The position numbers and the translations under genes were made by a program. This document shows, piece by piece, positions 27,101 to 37,805 of a stretch of 64,000 nt of DNA. Below the pieces are notes generated by a model. The model was not told where the DNA came from and did not search any database. It saw only the letters and a list, made by a program, of their open reading frames with translations. The stretch comes from Liolophura sinensis. Lineage: Eukaryota; Mollusca; Polyplacophora; Chitonida; Chitonidae. The stretch spans positions 19,267,717 through 19,331,716 of the forward strand of contig NC_088305.1 in assembly GCF_032854445.1 (NCBI RefSeq), in the 5' to 3' direction. Position 1 is the stretch's first letter. Each line of letters starts with the position of its first letter.

Positions 27101-30100
27101 AGGGTGGTATAAATACACAGAAAATAGACAGGTTATTATAAATATACAAAACATGCCTCAAAAATGATTATTTCTTCTCATTTCTTTTGGCATTACTGTC
27201 TTCATTTCGTTTAAAATTATAATCTTCATTTCAAAGTTCATTTTCGCGTACCCTATGAGGACTTGAAATATCCTCTGATACATGGTACATTGTAGGTCTA
27301 CCAGACATCAAGCTGACTCCTTCAATTAAGGATTAAACATGCCTTGATCACTGCCACATAAGGTAACACATACAATTTGTAACTTGTCATTAGCAAGCAC
27401 ATGGTTATTAAGTCTACAGACACCTATATTGGCAGGTTTAGGCGCGTCTGCATTTATTAGTAAAACTGTACGACACCTGCAATGATACTTTAATATGCTG
27501 TTTTAATTACATTTATGTATATTTTGGTTTGTACATGTAATCAGCACGAGCTGGTCTAAAATTTCTCTTTTAGTATGCCAGAAGGGAACTAGTAGCTGGC
27601 CAGTGGTTCAACTGGTAATATATGTACTTGCACTGGACTAATTGCAGAAAGCTACATTTTGCTGGTCACCATAGCTATAGAAAGCAACCATTGGCTTACT
27701 CTACACATTTCACACATGCAGGTTTGCTACATGTAAGAGCCTGCATGGCCCAGTGATCACGAAGGGATCTTTGATCTTGGATCGCGTCAGCTAGTGCTTG
27801 GAATTTACTTGGATGGACTGATTGGTACTGATGAACTGACTGATGGATTGACTAATTGGTACTGATGACCTTACTGATGAACCAACTGATTGGTACTGAT
27901 GAACTGACTGGTGGATCGACTGATTGGTACTGATGAACTGACTGATGGACAGGTTGATTGGAACTGATAAACTGACTGATGGACGGGTTGATTGGTACTG
28001 ATGAACTGACTGATGGATGGATTGATTGGTAGTGGTGAACTGACTGATGGATGGACTTATTGGTACTGATGAACTGACTGATGGATGGACTGATGAACTG
28101 ACTGATGGATGGACTGATTGGTACTGATGAACTGACTGATGGATGGACTGTTTGATACTGATGAACTGACTGATGGATGGACTGATTGGTACTGATGAAC
28201 TGACTGATGGACAGGTTGATTGGAACTGATAAACTGACTGATGGACGGGTTGATTGGTACTGATGAACTGACTGATGGATGGATTGATTGGTAGTGGTGA
28301 ACTGACTGATGGATGGACTTATTGGTACTGATGAACTGACTGATGGATGGACTGATGAACTGACTGATGGATGGACTGATTGGTACTGATGAACTGACTG
28401 ATGGATGGACTGATGAACTGACTGATGGATGGACTGATTGGTACTGATGAACTGACTGATGGATGGACTGATTGGTACTGATGAACTGACTGATGGATGG
28501 ACTGACTGATACTGATGAACTGACTGATGGAAGGACTAAGTGGTTACTGAAGAACTGACTGATGGATGGACTGATTAGTACTGAATGGATGGACTGATGA
28601 ACTGATTGATGGATGAACTAAGTGGTACTGAAGAACTGATTGATGGATTGACTGATTGGTACTGAATGGATGGACTGATGAACTGACTGATGGATGGACT
28701 GAGTGGTACTGAAGAACTGACTGATGGATGGACTGATTGATACTGAATGGATGGACTGATGAACTGACTGATGGATGGATTGACTGGTACTGAAGAACAG
28801 GCTGATGGATGGACTGATTGGTACTGATGAACTGGCTGATGGATGGACTGATTGGTACTGATGAACTGACTGATTGGTACTGATGAACTGACTGATGAAT
28901 GGACTGATTGGTACTGATGAACTGACTGATTGGTACTGATGAACTGATTGATGGATGGACTGATTGGTACTGATGAATTGACTGATGGATGGACTGATTG
29001 GTACTGATGAACCGACTGATTGGTACTGATGAACTGACTGATGGATGGACTGATTGGTACTGATGAACTGACTGATGGATGGACTGATTGGTACTGATGA
29101 ACTGACTGATGGATGGACTGATTGGTACTGAATGGATGGACTGATGGATGGACTGATTTGTACTGAAGAACTGACTGATTGGTACTGATGAGCTGACTGA
29201 CCAATGGACTGATTTGTACTGATGAACTGACTGATGGATGGACTGTTTGGTACTGATGAATTGACTGATGGATGGACTGATTGGTACTGATGAACCGACT
29301 GATGGATGGACTGATTGGTACTAATGAACTGACTGATGGGTAGACTGATTGGTACTGATGAACTGACTGATGGATTGACTGATTGGTACTAATGAACTGA
29401 CTGATGGATGGACTGATTGGTACTGATGAACTGACTGATGGATGGACTGATTGGTACTGATGAACTGATTGGTGGATCGACTGATGAATGGACTGATTTG
29501 TACTGATGAACTGACTGATTGGTACTGATGAACTGACGGATGGATGGACTTATTGGTACTGATGAACTGACTGATGGACGGACTGATTGGTACTGATGAA
29601 CTGATTGGTGGATCGACTGATGAATGGACTGATTTGTACTGATGAACTGACTGATTGGTACTGATGAACTGACGGATGGATGGACTGATTGGTACTGATG
29701 AACTGACTGGTGGATGGACTGATTGGTACTGATGAACTGACTGATGGATGGACTGATTGGTACTGATGAACTGACTGATGAATGGACTGATGAATGGACT
29801 GATTTGTACTGATGAACTGACTGATTGGTACTGATGAACTGACTGGTGGATTGACTGATGGATGGACTGATTGGTACTGATGAACCAACTGATTGGTACT
29901 GATGAACTGACTGGTGGATGGACTGATTGGTACCGATGAACTGACTGATTGGTACTGATGAACTGATTGATGAATGGACTGATTGGTACTGATGAACTGA
30001 CTGATGGATGGACTGATTGGCACTGATGGACTGACTGATGGATGGACTGACTAGTACTGGCGAACTGACTGATGTACTGACTGATGGATGGACCGATTGG

Positions 30101-33100
30101 TACTGATGAACTGACTGATGGAAGGACTGATTGGTACTGATGGATGGTCTGATTGGTACTGATGTACTGACTGATGGATGGACTGACTGGTACTGACGAA
30201 CTGACCTGTATGACATCGACATATTCCAGGCCCAGCCGTTGTAGGCTCTCGTCTACACTGCGGATGGTGCGCTCAGCCGAAAAGTCGAACATTTTGGCTG
30301 TCTCTGGCAAGTAACGGCACACCTTGGTGGACAAGTAATACGTCTCCCTGGGGATGTTTTGTAGGGCCTGTCACAACAGACAATCAAAATAATACATGTA
30401 GACGATTTTTGAAAGCTGTAAAATAAACTAGTGTTCTTGTGTCACATTAGACTCTGATTACTTAGGTCACGTAACATTAAACTAAGATTACTTACGTCAC
30501 GTAAGAATAAACTAAGATTATTGAGGTCACATAACATTAATCTAAATATTACTTCGGTCACGTAACATCCATACCAAATTTCCTTTTTCTTTTGCAATAC
30601 ATCACCATTGATATATAGGAATGAAACATTTAAAAGTACTGTCCCTTTAACTGTAGTGTGGTAATTTGTACTTTTAGCAAAGGTTTGCTCTCTCAGGGTG
30701 CCTTTTTGGATTTTGGTTTTAATGGCATAAATTATGACATACTAGTATGTAATGGCACCCAGATTAATACAGCCTAATGGAAACCACCAGACTTAAAGCA
30801 GCAGCTGGATTTGAACATGTGACCTCACTAGCCTAACATCCATCTTCTCCAGGGAGAACAAAGCCAGTGAAGGTCCCGGACTCACAACACAATATGGCTT
30901 TCAACAACAGATTAAACATTCATATCGTGGCGAAAACATGCTAGAACCAGGTAACAGCTGTTTTTTTCACACGAGAACAAATATTAAAGAGGCGCTATTA
31001 AAACAAGCTAAGAGTATATTGGCCAAATTTAAGTACTTGGTCTAATTAGTAAAGCTGGGGACCCACAAGAACATGAACAGCTGCCAAATAAAAAACTTCC
31101 CTAAACACTTGCATAGCCTGAGGATTACAGGGGAAACATAGCAGCTCACCAATATGTTCTTCAGCTTCCTGCCCCACCCCCTCCCCCCCCTTCCCACATT
31201 CATAGTATATACTTCACCTTACTTTGTACTGGCGAACTAAAATCTGTAACTTTTGAATAAATTGGAAGAGAAAATGCATCACCCATAGACAGCTATAGCC
31301 ATTACCTTTCCGAGGACAGATTCTGACTTTCCGTGGCCATACCAGGGCGCAGTGTCGATGTAATTAATGCCACTCTTCACAGCATGCTCCACTACTCTGA
31401 GGGATTCGCTGTCATCAGTCGCTCTGAAAACGCTGCCCAAGGCAGAGGCTCCTGAAGTGACACGGAGATGGCAATAAAAACAGATAGACTGTCGAAGGTC
31501 TGACAATGGCCTACAGCTTACCTGCATATGGAGGTACATATTATCGATTGTTCGTTAATGCCAAACTTGAAAGAAAAAAGAACACATTTATGTTTTTAAA
31601 TTTAATGAAATTTTCACTTACACAATGGTGGTGGAAGAAAGCAGAGTGCTCAGGGTCTTAGCCATCGACCTTTGGCAAGATATTTGGCAAACTTTCTTAA
31701 GAGTGATGTAGAGAAATGCACAGTATTTAGTAAGTTACTGACGAACTTTCTTGCATTTGATGGACAGACACCGCTTGCACACCATATTGTTGGCCAACAA
31801 GGTGGTTCCAATAAAACGTATGGTAGACAGTGCAAAACCACCGTCACTAGTACCTCACTATTGAAGGTTGGGGGTGGTGGGGAGGGAATCTACAAATTCT
31901 TTATTTTAGGCCGGGCTTTGAAGCTGACCCTCATGGGTATCCGTGATGGAAAGACATGCACCTTTCACTACTAGACCTTTTATGTGCTCCATAAGTGCTG
32001 AATGTACAACTGTACCTATGTTTTTACTCACCAAAATTGACTATAACGGAGCTCAGAAGTCTGTACATCATCTTCATTATGTTGATTACCTAAGTTTGTA
32101 CTCACCAAAGCTGAGTACAGACACATCCATACCCGTGGAGCCCAGAGATCTGTACACCATCTTGATGGCGTGTGTACCTATGTTTTTACTCACCAAAGCC
32201 GAGTATAGACACATCCATACTTGTGAAGCCCAGAGATCTGTACACCATCTTGATGGTGTGTGTACCTATGTTTTTACTCACCAAAGCTAAGTATGGACAC
32301 ATCCATGCCTGTGGAGCCCAGAGATCTGTACGCCTTCTTGATGACATGTGTACCTATGTTTTTACTCACCAAAGCTGTGTATATACACATCCATACTTGT
32401 GAAGCCCAGAGATGTGTACACCATCCTGATGATGTGTACCTATGTTTTTACTCACCAAAGCTGAGTATAGACACATCCATACTTGTCAAATACAGAGATC
32501 TGTATACCATCTTGATGACGTGTGTACCTATGTTTTTACTCACCAAAGCTGAGTATGGACACATTCATACTTGTGAAGTACAGAGATCTGTACACCATCT
32601 TGATGGCGTGTGTACCTATGTTTTTACTCACCAAAGCTGAGTATAGACACATCCATGCCTGTGGAGCCCAGAGATCTGTACACCATCTTGATGACGTGTA
32701 TACCTATGTTTTTACTCACCAAAGCTGAGTACAGACACATTCATGCCTGTGGAGCCCAGAGATCTGTACACCATCTTGATGACGTGTGTACCTATGTTTT
32801 TACTCACCAAAGCTGAGTACAGGCACATCCATACTTGTGAAGCACAGAGATCTGTACACCATCTTGATGATGTGTGTACCTATGTTTTTACTCACCAAAG
32901 CTGTGTATATACACATCCATGCCTGTGGAGCCCAGAGATCTGTATACCATCTTGATGGCGTGTGTACCTATGTTTTTACTCACCAAAGCTGAGTATGGAC
33001 ACATCCATGCCTGTGGAGCCCAGAGATCTGTATACCATCTTGATGACGTGTGTACCTATGTTTTTACTCACCAAAGCTGAGTATGGACACATCCATGCCT

Positions 33101-33178
33101 GTGGAGCCCAGAGATCTGTATACCATCTTCTTCACTGCGGCTTCGTCATGATATCCAGCCTTGTATGTAGCTGGCAAG
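15087..33178 (-). CDS. Aldo/keto reductase, L-galactose dehydrogenase-like, nine visible exons
   Basis: Predicted cytosolic NAD(P)H-dependent oxidoreductase of the AKR superfamily, clade of plant L-galactose dehydrogenase and insect relatives. Exons in transcript order: 33178-33072, 31451-31306, 30367-30206, 26928-26798, 25174-25072, 24046-23915, 23109-23024, 21808-21722, 15168-15087. They total 1036 bp, all with AG/GT borders and matching phases, and give 345 codons including TAA. Numbering from the first full codon, the AKR tetrad is D68 (in NYIDTA), Y73 (PWYG), K99 (LSTK) and H140 (VHDMEF). Further family signatures are SFGASALG, RSVDESLQRLGL, ASPISMGLL, WHPA and the C-terminal PLKNKTWEGVE. 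A short first exon with the start codon is not identified; the AKR-like N-terminal stretch TYKAGYHDE begins within the first visible exon. Introns are swollen by three minisatellites. The substrate cannot be told from sequence. Confidence 0.93.
15351..15498 (-). mobile_element. SINE family A, internal fragment
   Basis: GGTCAGAGCCCAGGGGAAAC to GAACTCACAGCGACC; adjoins the AKR last exon on the intron side. Confidence 0.7.
15548..15712 (-). mobile_element. SINE family A, 3' part
   Basis: Tail and body up to TTCCCAATTACGGCCGAAGA. Confidence 0.8.
15762..15812 (-). mobile_element. SINE family A tail scrap beside the 42-bp array
   Basis: TTTATTTATCTGACTGGTGC then TTTACACCATAC; array units start within a few bases. 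Confidence 0.65.
15818..20150. repeat. 42-bp minisatellite array, about 103 copies
   Basis: The unit changes along the array. 15.82-16.43 kb: CAGCAAAGCGTAGTAACTGG type. 16.43-17.0 kb: a GTGTAGTGACCAG type. 17.0-17.3 kb: mixed units. 17.3-20.15 kb: CAGTAAAGCAGGTTGACCAG type. A few units have one extra A (43 bp). It lies in the last AKR intron. Because 42 is a multiple of three and units lack stops in several frames, long open frames appear on both strands; none joins an exon. A truncated SINE abuts the left edge. Confidence 0.97.
17640..18880. repeat. Higher-order duplication with 801-bp period inside the 42-bp array
   Basis: A block from about 17641 recurs from about 18442 with the same order of variant units, including the 43-bp units, the AATCTCC variant and the CATGCTCC variant. 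801 bp is 19 units plus three extra bases. Agreement runs more than 400 bp before the order of variants changes. Confidence 0.8.
20766..20858. repeat. Two perfect 42-bp tandem copies plus a partial copy
   Basis: The unit beginning CCACAGAAGATCACTGATTT starts at 20766 and 20808, and a third partial copy starts at 20850. The sequence is unrelated to the neighbouring 42-bp array. Confidence 0.9.
21106..21238 (-). mobile_element. SINE family A, 3' half
   Basis: CCGTACTCAAGAACATTTCA to ATGACTATCCGCAGGCTGCA. Confidence 0.75.
21722..21808 (-). CDS. AKR visible exon 8
   Basis: Encodes SLANLDKNLASVF and ELEKSTLEEVMD. Acceptor CACAG/C. It ends GAC AA/GTGAGT. The same bases could be read as AAG TGA (stop), but the family continues and exon 9 completes the frame, so the splice reading is preferred. 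Confidence 0.88.
23024..23109 (-). CDS. AKR visible exon 7
   Basis: Encodes SKDVDISKLAMKF and DIPTTLVSTA, the conserved AKR segment before the cofactor-binding helix. Acceptor TTTAG/AGC, donor AG/GTGAGT. Confidence 0.91.
23370..23615 (-). mobile_element. tRNA-derived SINE family C
   Basis: Minus-strand head has a box-A-like TAAGTGGCTAAAAGCG and a perfect box B GGGTTCAAACCC. The body is marked by TAAACCACCGATCTTTGGCA and AACTTTCCCACG on plus. AKR intron 6. Confidence 0.72.
23915..24046 (-). CDS. AKR visible exon 6
   Basis: 44 codons, phase 0 both ends: EKGVGVVNASPISMGLLSN, then RGPPSWHPATDDIKEAC to AYCQ. This is the most family-diagnostic block of the C-terminal half. Acceptor TCCAG/GAG, donor CAG/GTGAGA. 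Confidence 0.94.
24294..24573 (-). mobile_element. SINE family A, near full-length, in AKR intron 5
   Basis: Has tail, body with a G-run expansion (GTGTGGGGGGGGGG), and head ending CCTCGGCCACAGAGACC. Confidence 0.85.
25072..25174 (-). CDS. AKR visible exon 5
   Basis: Encodes TVLERSQVKIDTILTYC and the segment ending LVDYLPYFK. Acceptor TTTTAAG/A after a T-rich tract, donor AAG/GTATGA. The first base completes the Lys codon split from exon 4. Confidence 0.9.
25552..25695 (-). mobile_element. SINE family C fragment
   Basis: TTTATTTATTTTATGTGATT tail and AGATTAAACCACTGACCTTC; ends against the family B copy. Confidence 0.6.
25696..26046 (-). mobile_element. tRNA-derived SINE family B, full-length
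   Basis: Minus-strand head GAGGCCTCAATAGCACAGTT GGTAGAGCGTCCGC has a clear box A. The body includes GAGACGCCTTACCAAAGGCA read on plus. The 3' end resembles TTGTTAAGTACGACGTTAAA followed by CCCCAAGCACTCAC. It lies in AKR intron 4. Confidence 0.8.
26141..26287. mobile_element. MITE family 2, second copy
   Basis: Shares AAGTTACGAAAAACTGATTT and ACGAAGTTTTGTGAAAGT with the copy at 5 kb. It lies in AKR intron 4. Confidence 0.7.
26798..26928 (-). CDS. AKR visible exon 4
   Basis: Starts with VHDMEFAPNLD (catalytic His) after acceptor CGCAG/GTG, and continues QETLPALQKVKDSGKAKFIG to YPLENF. Donor AA/GTAAGT. Phase follows exon 3 exactly across an intron of about 3.3 kb. Confidence 0.93.
27809..30205. 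repeat. 34-bp minisatellite array in AKR intron 3
   Basis: Basic unit TGATGGATGGACTGATTGG followed by TACTGATGAACTGAC, with many shortened units. A 262-bp higher-order repeat is visible (about 27951 and 28213). The right edge coincides with the 5' splice site of AKR exon 3; on the minus strand each unit carries GTCAGT, the same hexamer as that donor. Confidence 0.95.
30206..30367 (-). CDS. AKR visible exon 3
   Basis: Exactly 54 codons, phase 0 at both ends, from ALQNIPRETYYLSTK to YVDVIQ. It contains the catalytic Lys. Acceptor GACAG/GCC, donor CAG/GTCAGT. The donor is the first base pairs of the 34-bp minisatellite, with no unique intron sequence between. Confidence 0.94.
30445..30568. repeat. 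Short degenerate tandem repeat in AKR intron 2
   Basis: Three to four units of about 39 bp with the core ACTTAGGTCACGTAACATTA, close to the acceptor side of exon 3. Confidence 0.7.
31306..31451 (-). CDS. AKR visible exon 2
   Basis: Acceptor TTCAG/GAGCC and donor AAAG/GTAATG. It carries GASALGSVF (its G split from exon 1), NYIDTAPWYGHGKSE and VLGK, and so holds two of the four catalytic residues (Asp and Tyr). Confidence 0.92.
31612..31720 (-). mobile_element. SINE family C fragment in AKR intron 1
   Basis: GGTGGTGGAAGAAAGCAGAG and CATCGACCTTTGGCAAGATA. Confidence 0.6.
32013..33128 (-). repeat. 88-bp tandem array of the AKR exon end plus splice donor
   Basis: Each unit, read on the minus strand, contains ATGGT(A/G)TACAGATCTCTGGG, the codons for SLGSTGMDVSILSFG, the donor G/GTGAGTAAAAAC and about 30 bp of intron. 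Thirteen donor-like sites occur, near 32026, 32100, 32190, 32278, 32364, 32450, 32538, 32626, 32714, 32802, 32890, 32978 and 33066. The last belongs to the real exon; the other twelve are downstream in its intron. Confidence 0.93.
33072..33178 (-). CDS. AKR visible exon 1
   Basis: Encodes LPATYKAGYHDEAAVKKM followed by VYRSLGSTGMDVSILSFG. The acceptor is proposed at GGCAG/C after a pyrimidine-rich run; the donor is G/GTGAGT at 33071. The exon starts with one base of a split codon, so at least one upstream coding exon exists. The last 57 or so bases and the donor are the source of the 88-bp array that follows in the intron. Confidence 0.85.
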
Positions 33179-33301
33179 CTGCCAATTGTAGAGCAGATTG
33201 TCAAAGAAATTAAAAAACGTGACTGTAAAGGTTTTATAATGTTTTATAATTTGAGGGGGTCCCACAGCTACTTTATCACTATTTATATTTAGTTAGGTAT
33301 T

Positions 33302-33450
33302 TGGCTATTGCTTAACCACCACACTAAAGAATTCTTCACTTATGCAATCACAATAAGCTTTTATGTGCAATCATAAACCACTGGCCTTTGGCAAGTTACT
33401 GATGAACTTTCCCACATGTAGAGACGCACAGACAACCATATCACATTGTG
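33302..33450 (-). mobile_element. SINE family C fragment
   Basis: AAACCACTGGCCTTTGGCAA and GATGAACTTTCCCACATGTA. Confidence 0.62.
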
Positions 33451-34277
33451 TGTGGTATAGACAAGTGAACTTCAACAAACATTTAACCACGCAAACGGCC
33501 ACACAAACGTCGTTAACCATCTATTAATTGTGACCAAGTCACCTTAAGCGGTAATATCTTGTCACCACAGTGTCCGTTTCACATGATTATTTTCCTCGGT
33601 GAGTTGTCCACTGGTTTATAATAATGGTGTTAATGCCAAAAATCAGGTCTCTGATTCTCCTTGGTTTGCAAAACAGCTGCAGATTGTAGATATTGGGTTA
33701 TTTCTTTCTTTTCTTCATATAACAAAATCTGTACACACCACACTTAGTCTGCATACGTCAAACAGTATATACACGTTGTAATACCATATTGTTCTTAACA
33801 TAAAATTCAGTGAAAGATGAAAATCTTCAGAGGCTAATAAGGGTCAAAAAGTTTATATGATAAATCAGTAAGTTTTTTCAGCAGGATACCATCCTGTCTT
33901 CTAAAAGAAAAACCTCAAAAACACCTTTTTAACACCAACCAGAACTCCCAACATAAGGCACAATGAGTACGTTTAAGTTATGATCCCATCTTTTGGTCAT
34001 TTACAGTTATTCTCTCATGTTGACACTACAATTACTTAAATCCAAAGCGCCGCCATCTTATAAGTTTTTCATGAACAGGTGGGTTGTTTCTGTAACTTGA
34101 GAAGGCAGCTGTTTTCACCCATACGCATACCTTGTTTAGCCTTTTAGCCATTAAAATGTGAGGTACAATTAAAGTGACGCCCCATTGTGTTTCCTGTTTG
34201 TCTAAAGTGACGCCTCCTGTGGCCTTCCATAAGACCTCAATACTATACACTGTTACAGGTAAATTTAGAACGCTACC

Positions 34278-34553
34278 AATTTATTTATTTATTTGATGGG
34301 TTTTTTCCGCCGTACTCAAGGATATTTCACTTATACGATGGCGGCCAGCATTGTGGTGGGAGGAAACCGGGCACAGCGTGGTGGAAACCCACGACCATCC
34401 GCTCTATCCGCAGGTAGCTGACAGAGCTTCCCACGTACGGCCAGAGAGGAAACCAGCATGAGCTGGACTTGAACTCACAGCGACCGCATTGGTGAGAGAC
34501 TCCAGGGTTATTACGCTGCCCTAGCTCGCTAACCAACTGACCCACAGAGGCCC
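34278..34553 (-). mobile_element. SINE family A, near full-length
   Basis: (TTTA)n tail on the left, CTAACCAACTGACCCACAGA head on the right. Confidence 0.85.
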
Positions 34554-35571
34554 CCGTGAGGGCGTATATACCCTAATTCTTCTAATGTTTGTGACAGATA
34601 TTAGCAGCGTTGAAAGTAGAATATTAGATTTTTTTACCTGCCTTTTGGAAATGTAAAGATATTAGTTCATTGGATGGTCTAATCAAGTGAGAAGAAAGAC
34701 ATTTCTGCTACGATTACAAATTTTAGAAGCCATGGGGTACACATGTATATACCGACCTAAATAACGAAGAAACAAGAGTCTCTATACTACAATGCACAAT
34801 CCGATTCTGTGTTTTTCTTCGTTTTACAATCTTGACACATGTAGTTCCCTTTATAGATAAATAATGTTTACTGTAGTACATGTGTACTTCCATAGAAGAG
34901 CACTTAACAAATTTATAATCCAAACCGTTAATTTTATGAACATGTACTTTTACTACTTGCCCCTGTAAACCATTGAAATCTTCAGTTATAATAAAAATCA
35001 GTAATCTGCAGCAACCAGTGCAAATGAGCTTTTAGACATTCACAAGTATTAAGGACTTAACTGTAACACTACAAAGTCTGAACCAGTATGTCCTTATGGT
35101 ATATGAAAGACCCAGGGTAAGCTACCCTGATCCCCTGCACATTATAAGGTCAAGTCCAGCTCTACAAAGGTCTTCAGAGTAGGTGATCAAGAAACTTTGG
35201 CTAGTGGGTAACATGATCCAATAATATTAACAATGTGGAGCTCAGCCAGTGTTCTTTTCTATGCCTGCCTTTTTAAACTCTAAACACAAAGTTACCATAT
35301 AGGGGTAAAGAGCCTGTAGCAGGCCTACTTTTAGGACAGAAAACAGATGTTATAAGATGTGACTATATTCATTAATTACCAACAACACACCTGTCCATGT
35401 AATGGGGGTTTAACTGGCTGCTAACAGACAAAATAAACAGGATTTTTTTTGTATGAGGCTGAATTCTGTTACAGGTCAAAAGAACGTAATGCGACATAAA
35501 GTCCCAGGGGATTTAACTACAGGCCAATGTACCACACACATTACGCATCATGCAGATTTCTTTTTACTAAC

Positions 35572-35675
35572 CTTGATGTGGTAGACATGGTTGTATTTGA
35601 CCACTTCAACTTCTCTACGCTCTTTGGGTGGCAATATCCCTGATAACAGCTTATGTTCAAGTTTCTTGGACTTAA
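35572..35675 (-). CDS. Candidate exon, gene not identified
   Basis: A 104-bp stretch with acceptor TTCCTTAG/TT and donor AAG/GTTAGT encodes SKKLEHKLLSGILPPKERRE, then VEVVKYNHVYHIK. Composition and borders look exonic. It ends in phase 0 while the first visible AKR exon needs two preceding bases, so it does not join that exon as drawn. I do not recognise the family. Confidence 0.4.
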
Positions 35676-35904
35676 CTAAGGAAATCAACCGTGCACATGT
35701 CCACTACCTGAAACCAAACAACAGAGGAGTCTAGTTGACATCAAGCTGACCCACTACTCTACTTCCGTATGTATATCTATGTGTATCAAAGATCCACAGA
35801 TAAGTTAGGCCACACCAAACTGTTTTCTGTGGTTACAGTATACATGAAATGGAACTCTACAAGCAACATCATAATTTTAAGGGAAATTACAAAGTTATGC
35901 AGTA

Positions 35905-36490
35905 TCTATAGTGCTGGGTCACTGCACCCACATCCACATAATTCAGTGTGAGTTGCAAGGTGGGGTATCTTGATTGCTGACTGCATGGCTGTGTGTAACA
36001 GGGTGACACAGCACTATAAATATTGTATCCTGACACAACAGATCCACATAATGCATAGTTACTTGCAAGGTAGAATATCCTGACTGCTGACTGCATGGCT
36101 GTGTGTAACAGGGTGACACAGCACTATAAATATTGTATCCTGACACAAGATATCCACATAATGCAGTGTGACTTGCAAGGTGGGGTATCTTGACTGCTGA
36201 CTGTTCGGCTGTGTTTAACAGGGTGACACAGCACTATAAATACTGTATCCTGGCAAAAGATATCCACATAATGCAGTGTGAGTTGCAAGGTGGGGTATCT
36301 TGACTGTTGACTGCATGGCTGTGTGTAACAGGGTGACACAGCACTATAAATACTGTATCCCGGCACAAGATATCCACATAATGCAGTGTGACTTGCAAGG
36401 TGGGGTATCTTGACTGCTGACTGCATGGCTGTGTGTAACAGGGTGACACAGCACTATAAATATTGTATCCTGGCACAAGATATCCACATA
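35905..36490. repeat. 110-bp tandem repeat, about five copies
   Basis: The landmark GGGTGACACAGCACTATAAA starts at 36001, 36111, 36221, 36331 and 36441, an exact 110-bp spacing. The region lies about 0.2 kb to the right of the candidate exon at 35.6 kb. Confidence 0.95.
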
Positions 36491-37719
36491 AACTTATGGA
36501 TAATCTCTTATTCATATCAGATTGACTGGTGCTGCCTGAAACTAATCTGGTTACCTGATGTTACATTGGAAGTGTAATTGTGATAACTTAACTGTACTGA
36601 GTATTTCACACGAAATATATGATCTGTATAAGAGCAACACGAAAATGGCGCAAAATATTAATAAATAACTGTCGTCTTCTACCCGCACCTCAGCTGTTAA
36701 GTTCTAAAACAATGACACATTACCGTTTGAGTACCGTATTCAGAGGAACTCTCGTATCGGCTGACCGAGTCTGAGACAAATCACCACAATCGAACATTAG
36801 ACCTAGAGATTTTTTTGGGACACTGAACTGTGAGTCTTCCTACATGCCTTATGCGTGTCTAACATTTTATTGCGAACGAAAATGAAATATAAGGGTTTTC
36901 ATGGAGTTATTTTTGATACAGGTATGTGTTGTTGACGACTAATTACAGCAACAACAGTCAAATTTAACCGATTGTCACAGAATTCTGGTATAAAAATGTA
37001 CTCAATGTTGGCTTAGAACTCATAGTTTATGAAATATAAAGGTATATATTGCTGGAGTGTATATGATCTTACCTCAATTAGAGGCTATTTAGATATTTAT
37101 TTCCGACCGAAATGATTCACGTCACTTCGCCACGGTTTGCAAAGTCCGCCATGATGTTCAGCATTTCGGATTGGACGCTTTGGAATCTAGGATTTTGATA
37201 ATTACGAAAACGGCTCGTCTGCTATATTGGTATCGTTCGAAAGAGCAGGTTTTATAGCATCAGTGTTCTTCAGATTAATATTTAATATAGCACTATTTGA
37301 CGGAAATTACAGGGCTTTTCTTTATGTTGGCATGGGGAAAATTACGCTCTGCAGAGAGCAGAGCAAAGCCCGTATTCTTAATCTGTAAAGGTCATAAGAC
37401 TGGGTTTTAAAGAGAAATCCGCTACATTATGATACATGGTATAAAGACACAAAGCAGCAAGGATGTGAATATTATTTCTCTTTTGAACCATAACATCATA
37501 AACCGTAATTTTCCTACTAATTTAAATTAGCCGTAGGCCTTATCACGTGTGCACTGGGACAGGCTTTGGCCATATAATTACGACTTACTGCGCTTACAAG
37601 GCTATGCTGCTTTGGGCTGCAGTTTGGGTGCATCCAATATTTATGAGTACATTTTCGCTCATTTTGAGGCCAATGCCAGTAACTTGATCACCTACATGTA
37701 GGTCGATCTCCTATGGGAG

Positions 37720-37805
<86 letters not shown>

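Noticed and set aside
28575..30334. Minus-strand frames of 209-337 codons rich in SVPISPSISQ
   Set aside because: 34-bp array read-through; only the first 48 codons of the 30334 frame are a real AKR exon, and its ATG is internal to that exon.
32172..33213. Plus-strand YLCFYSPKL repeat peptides
   Set aside because: Antisense reading of the 88-bp exon-derived array.
36124..36515. Minus-strand frames with SAVSPCYTQPCSQQSRYPTL
   Set aside because: Read-through of the 110-bp tandem repeat without exon borders.
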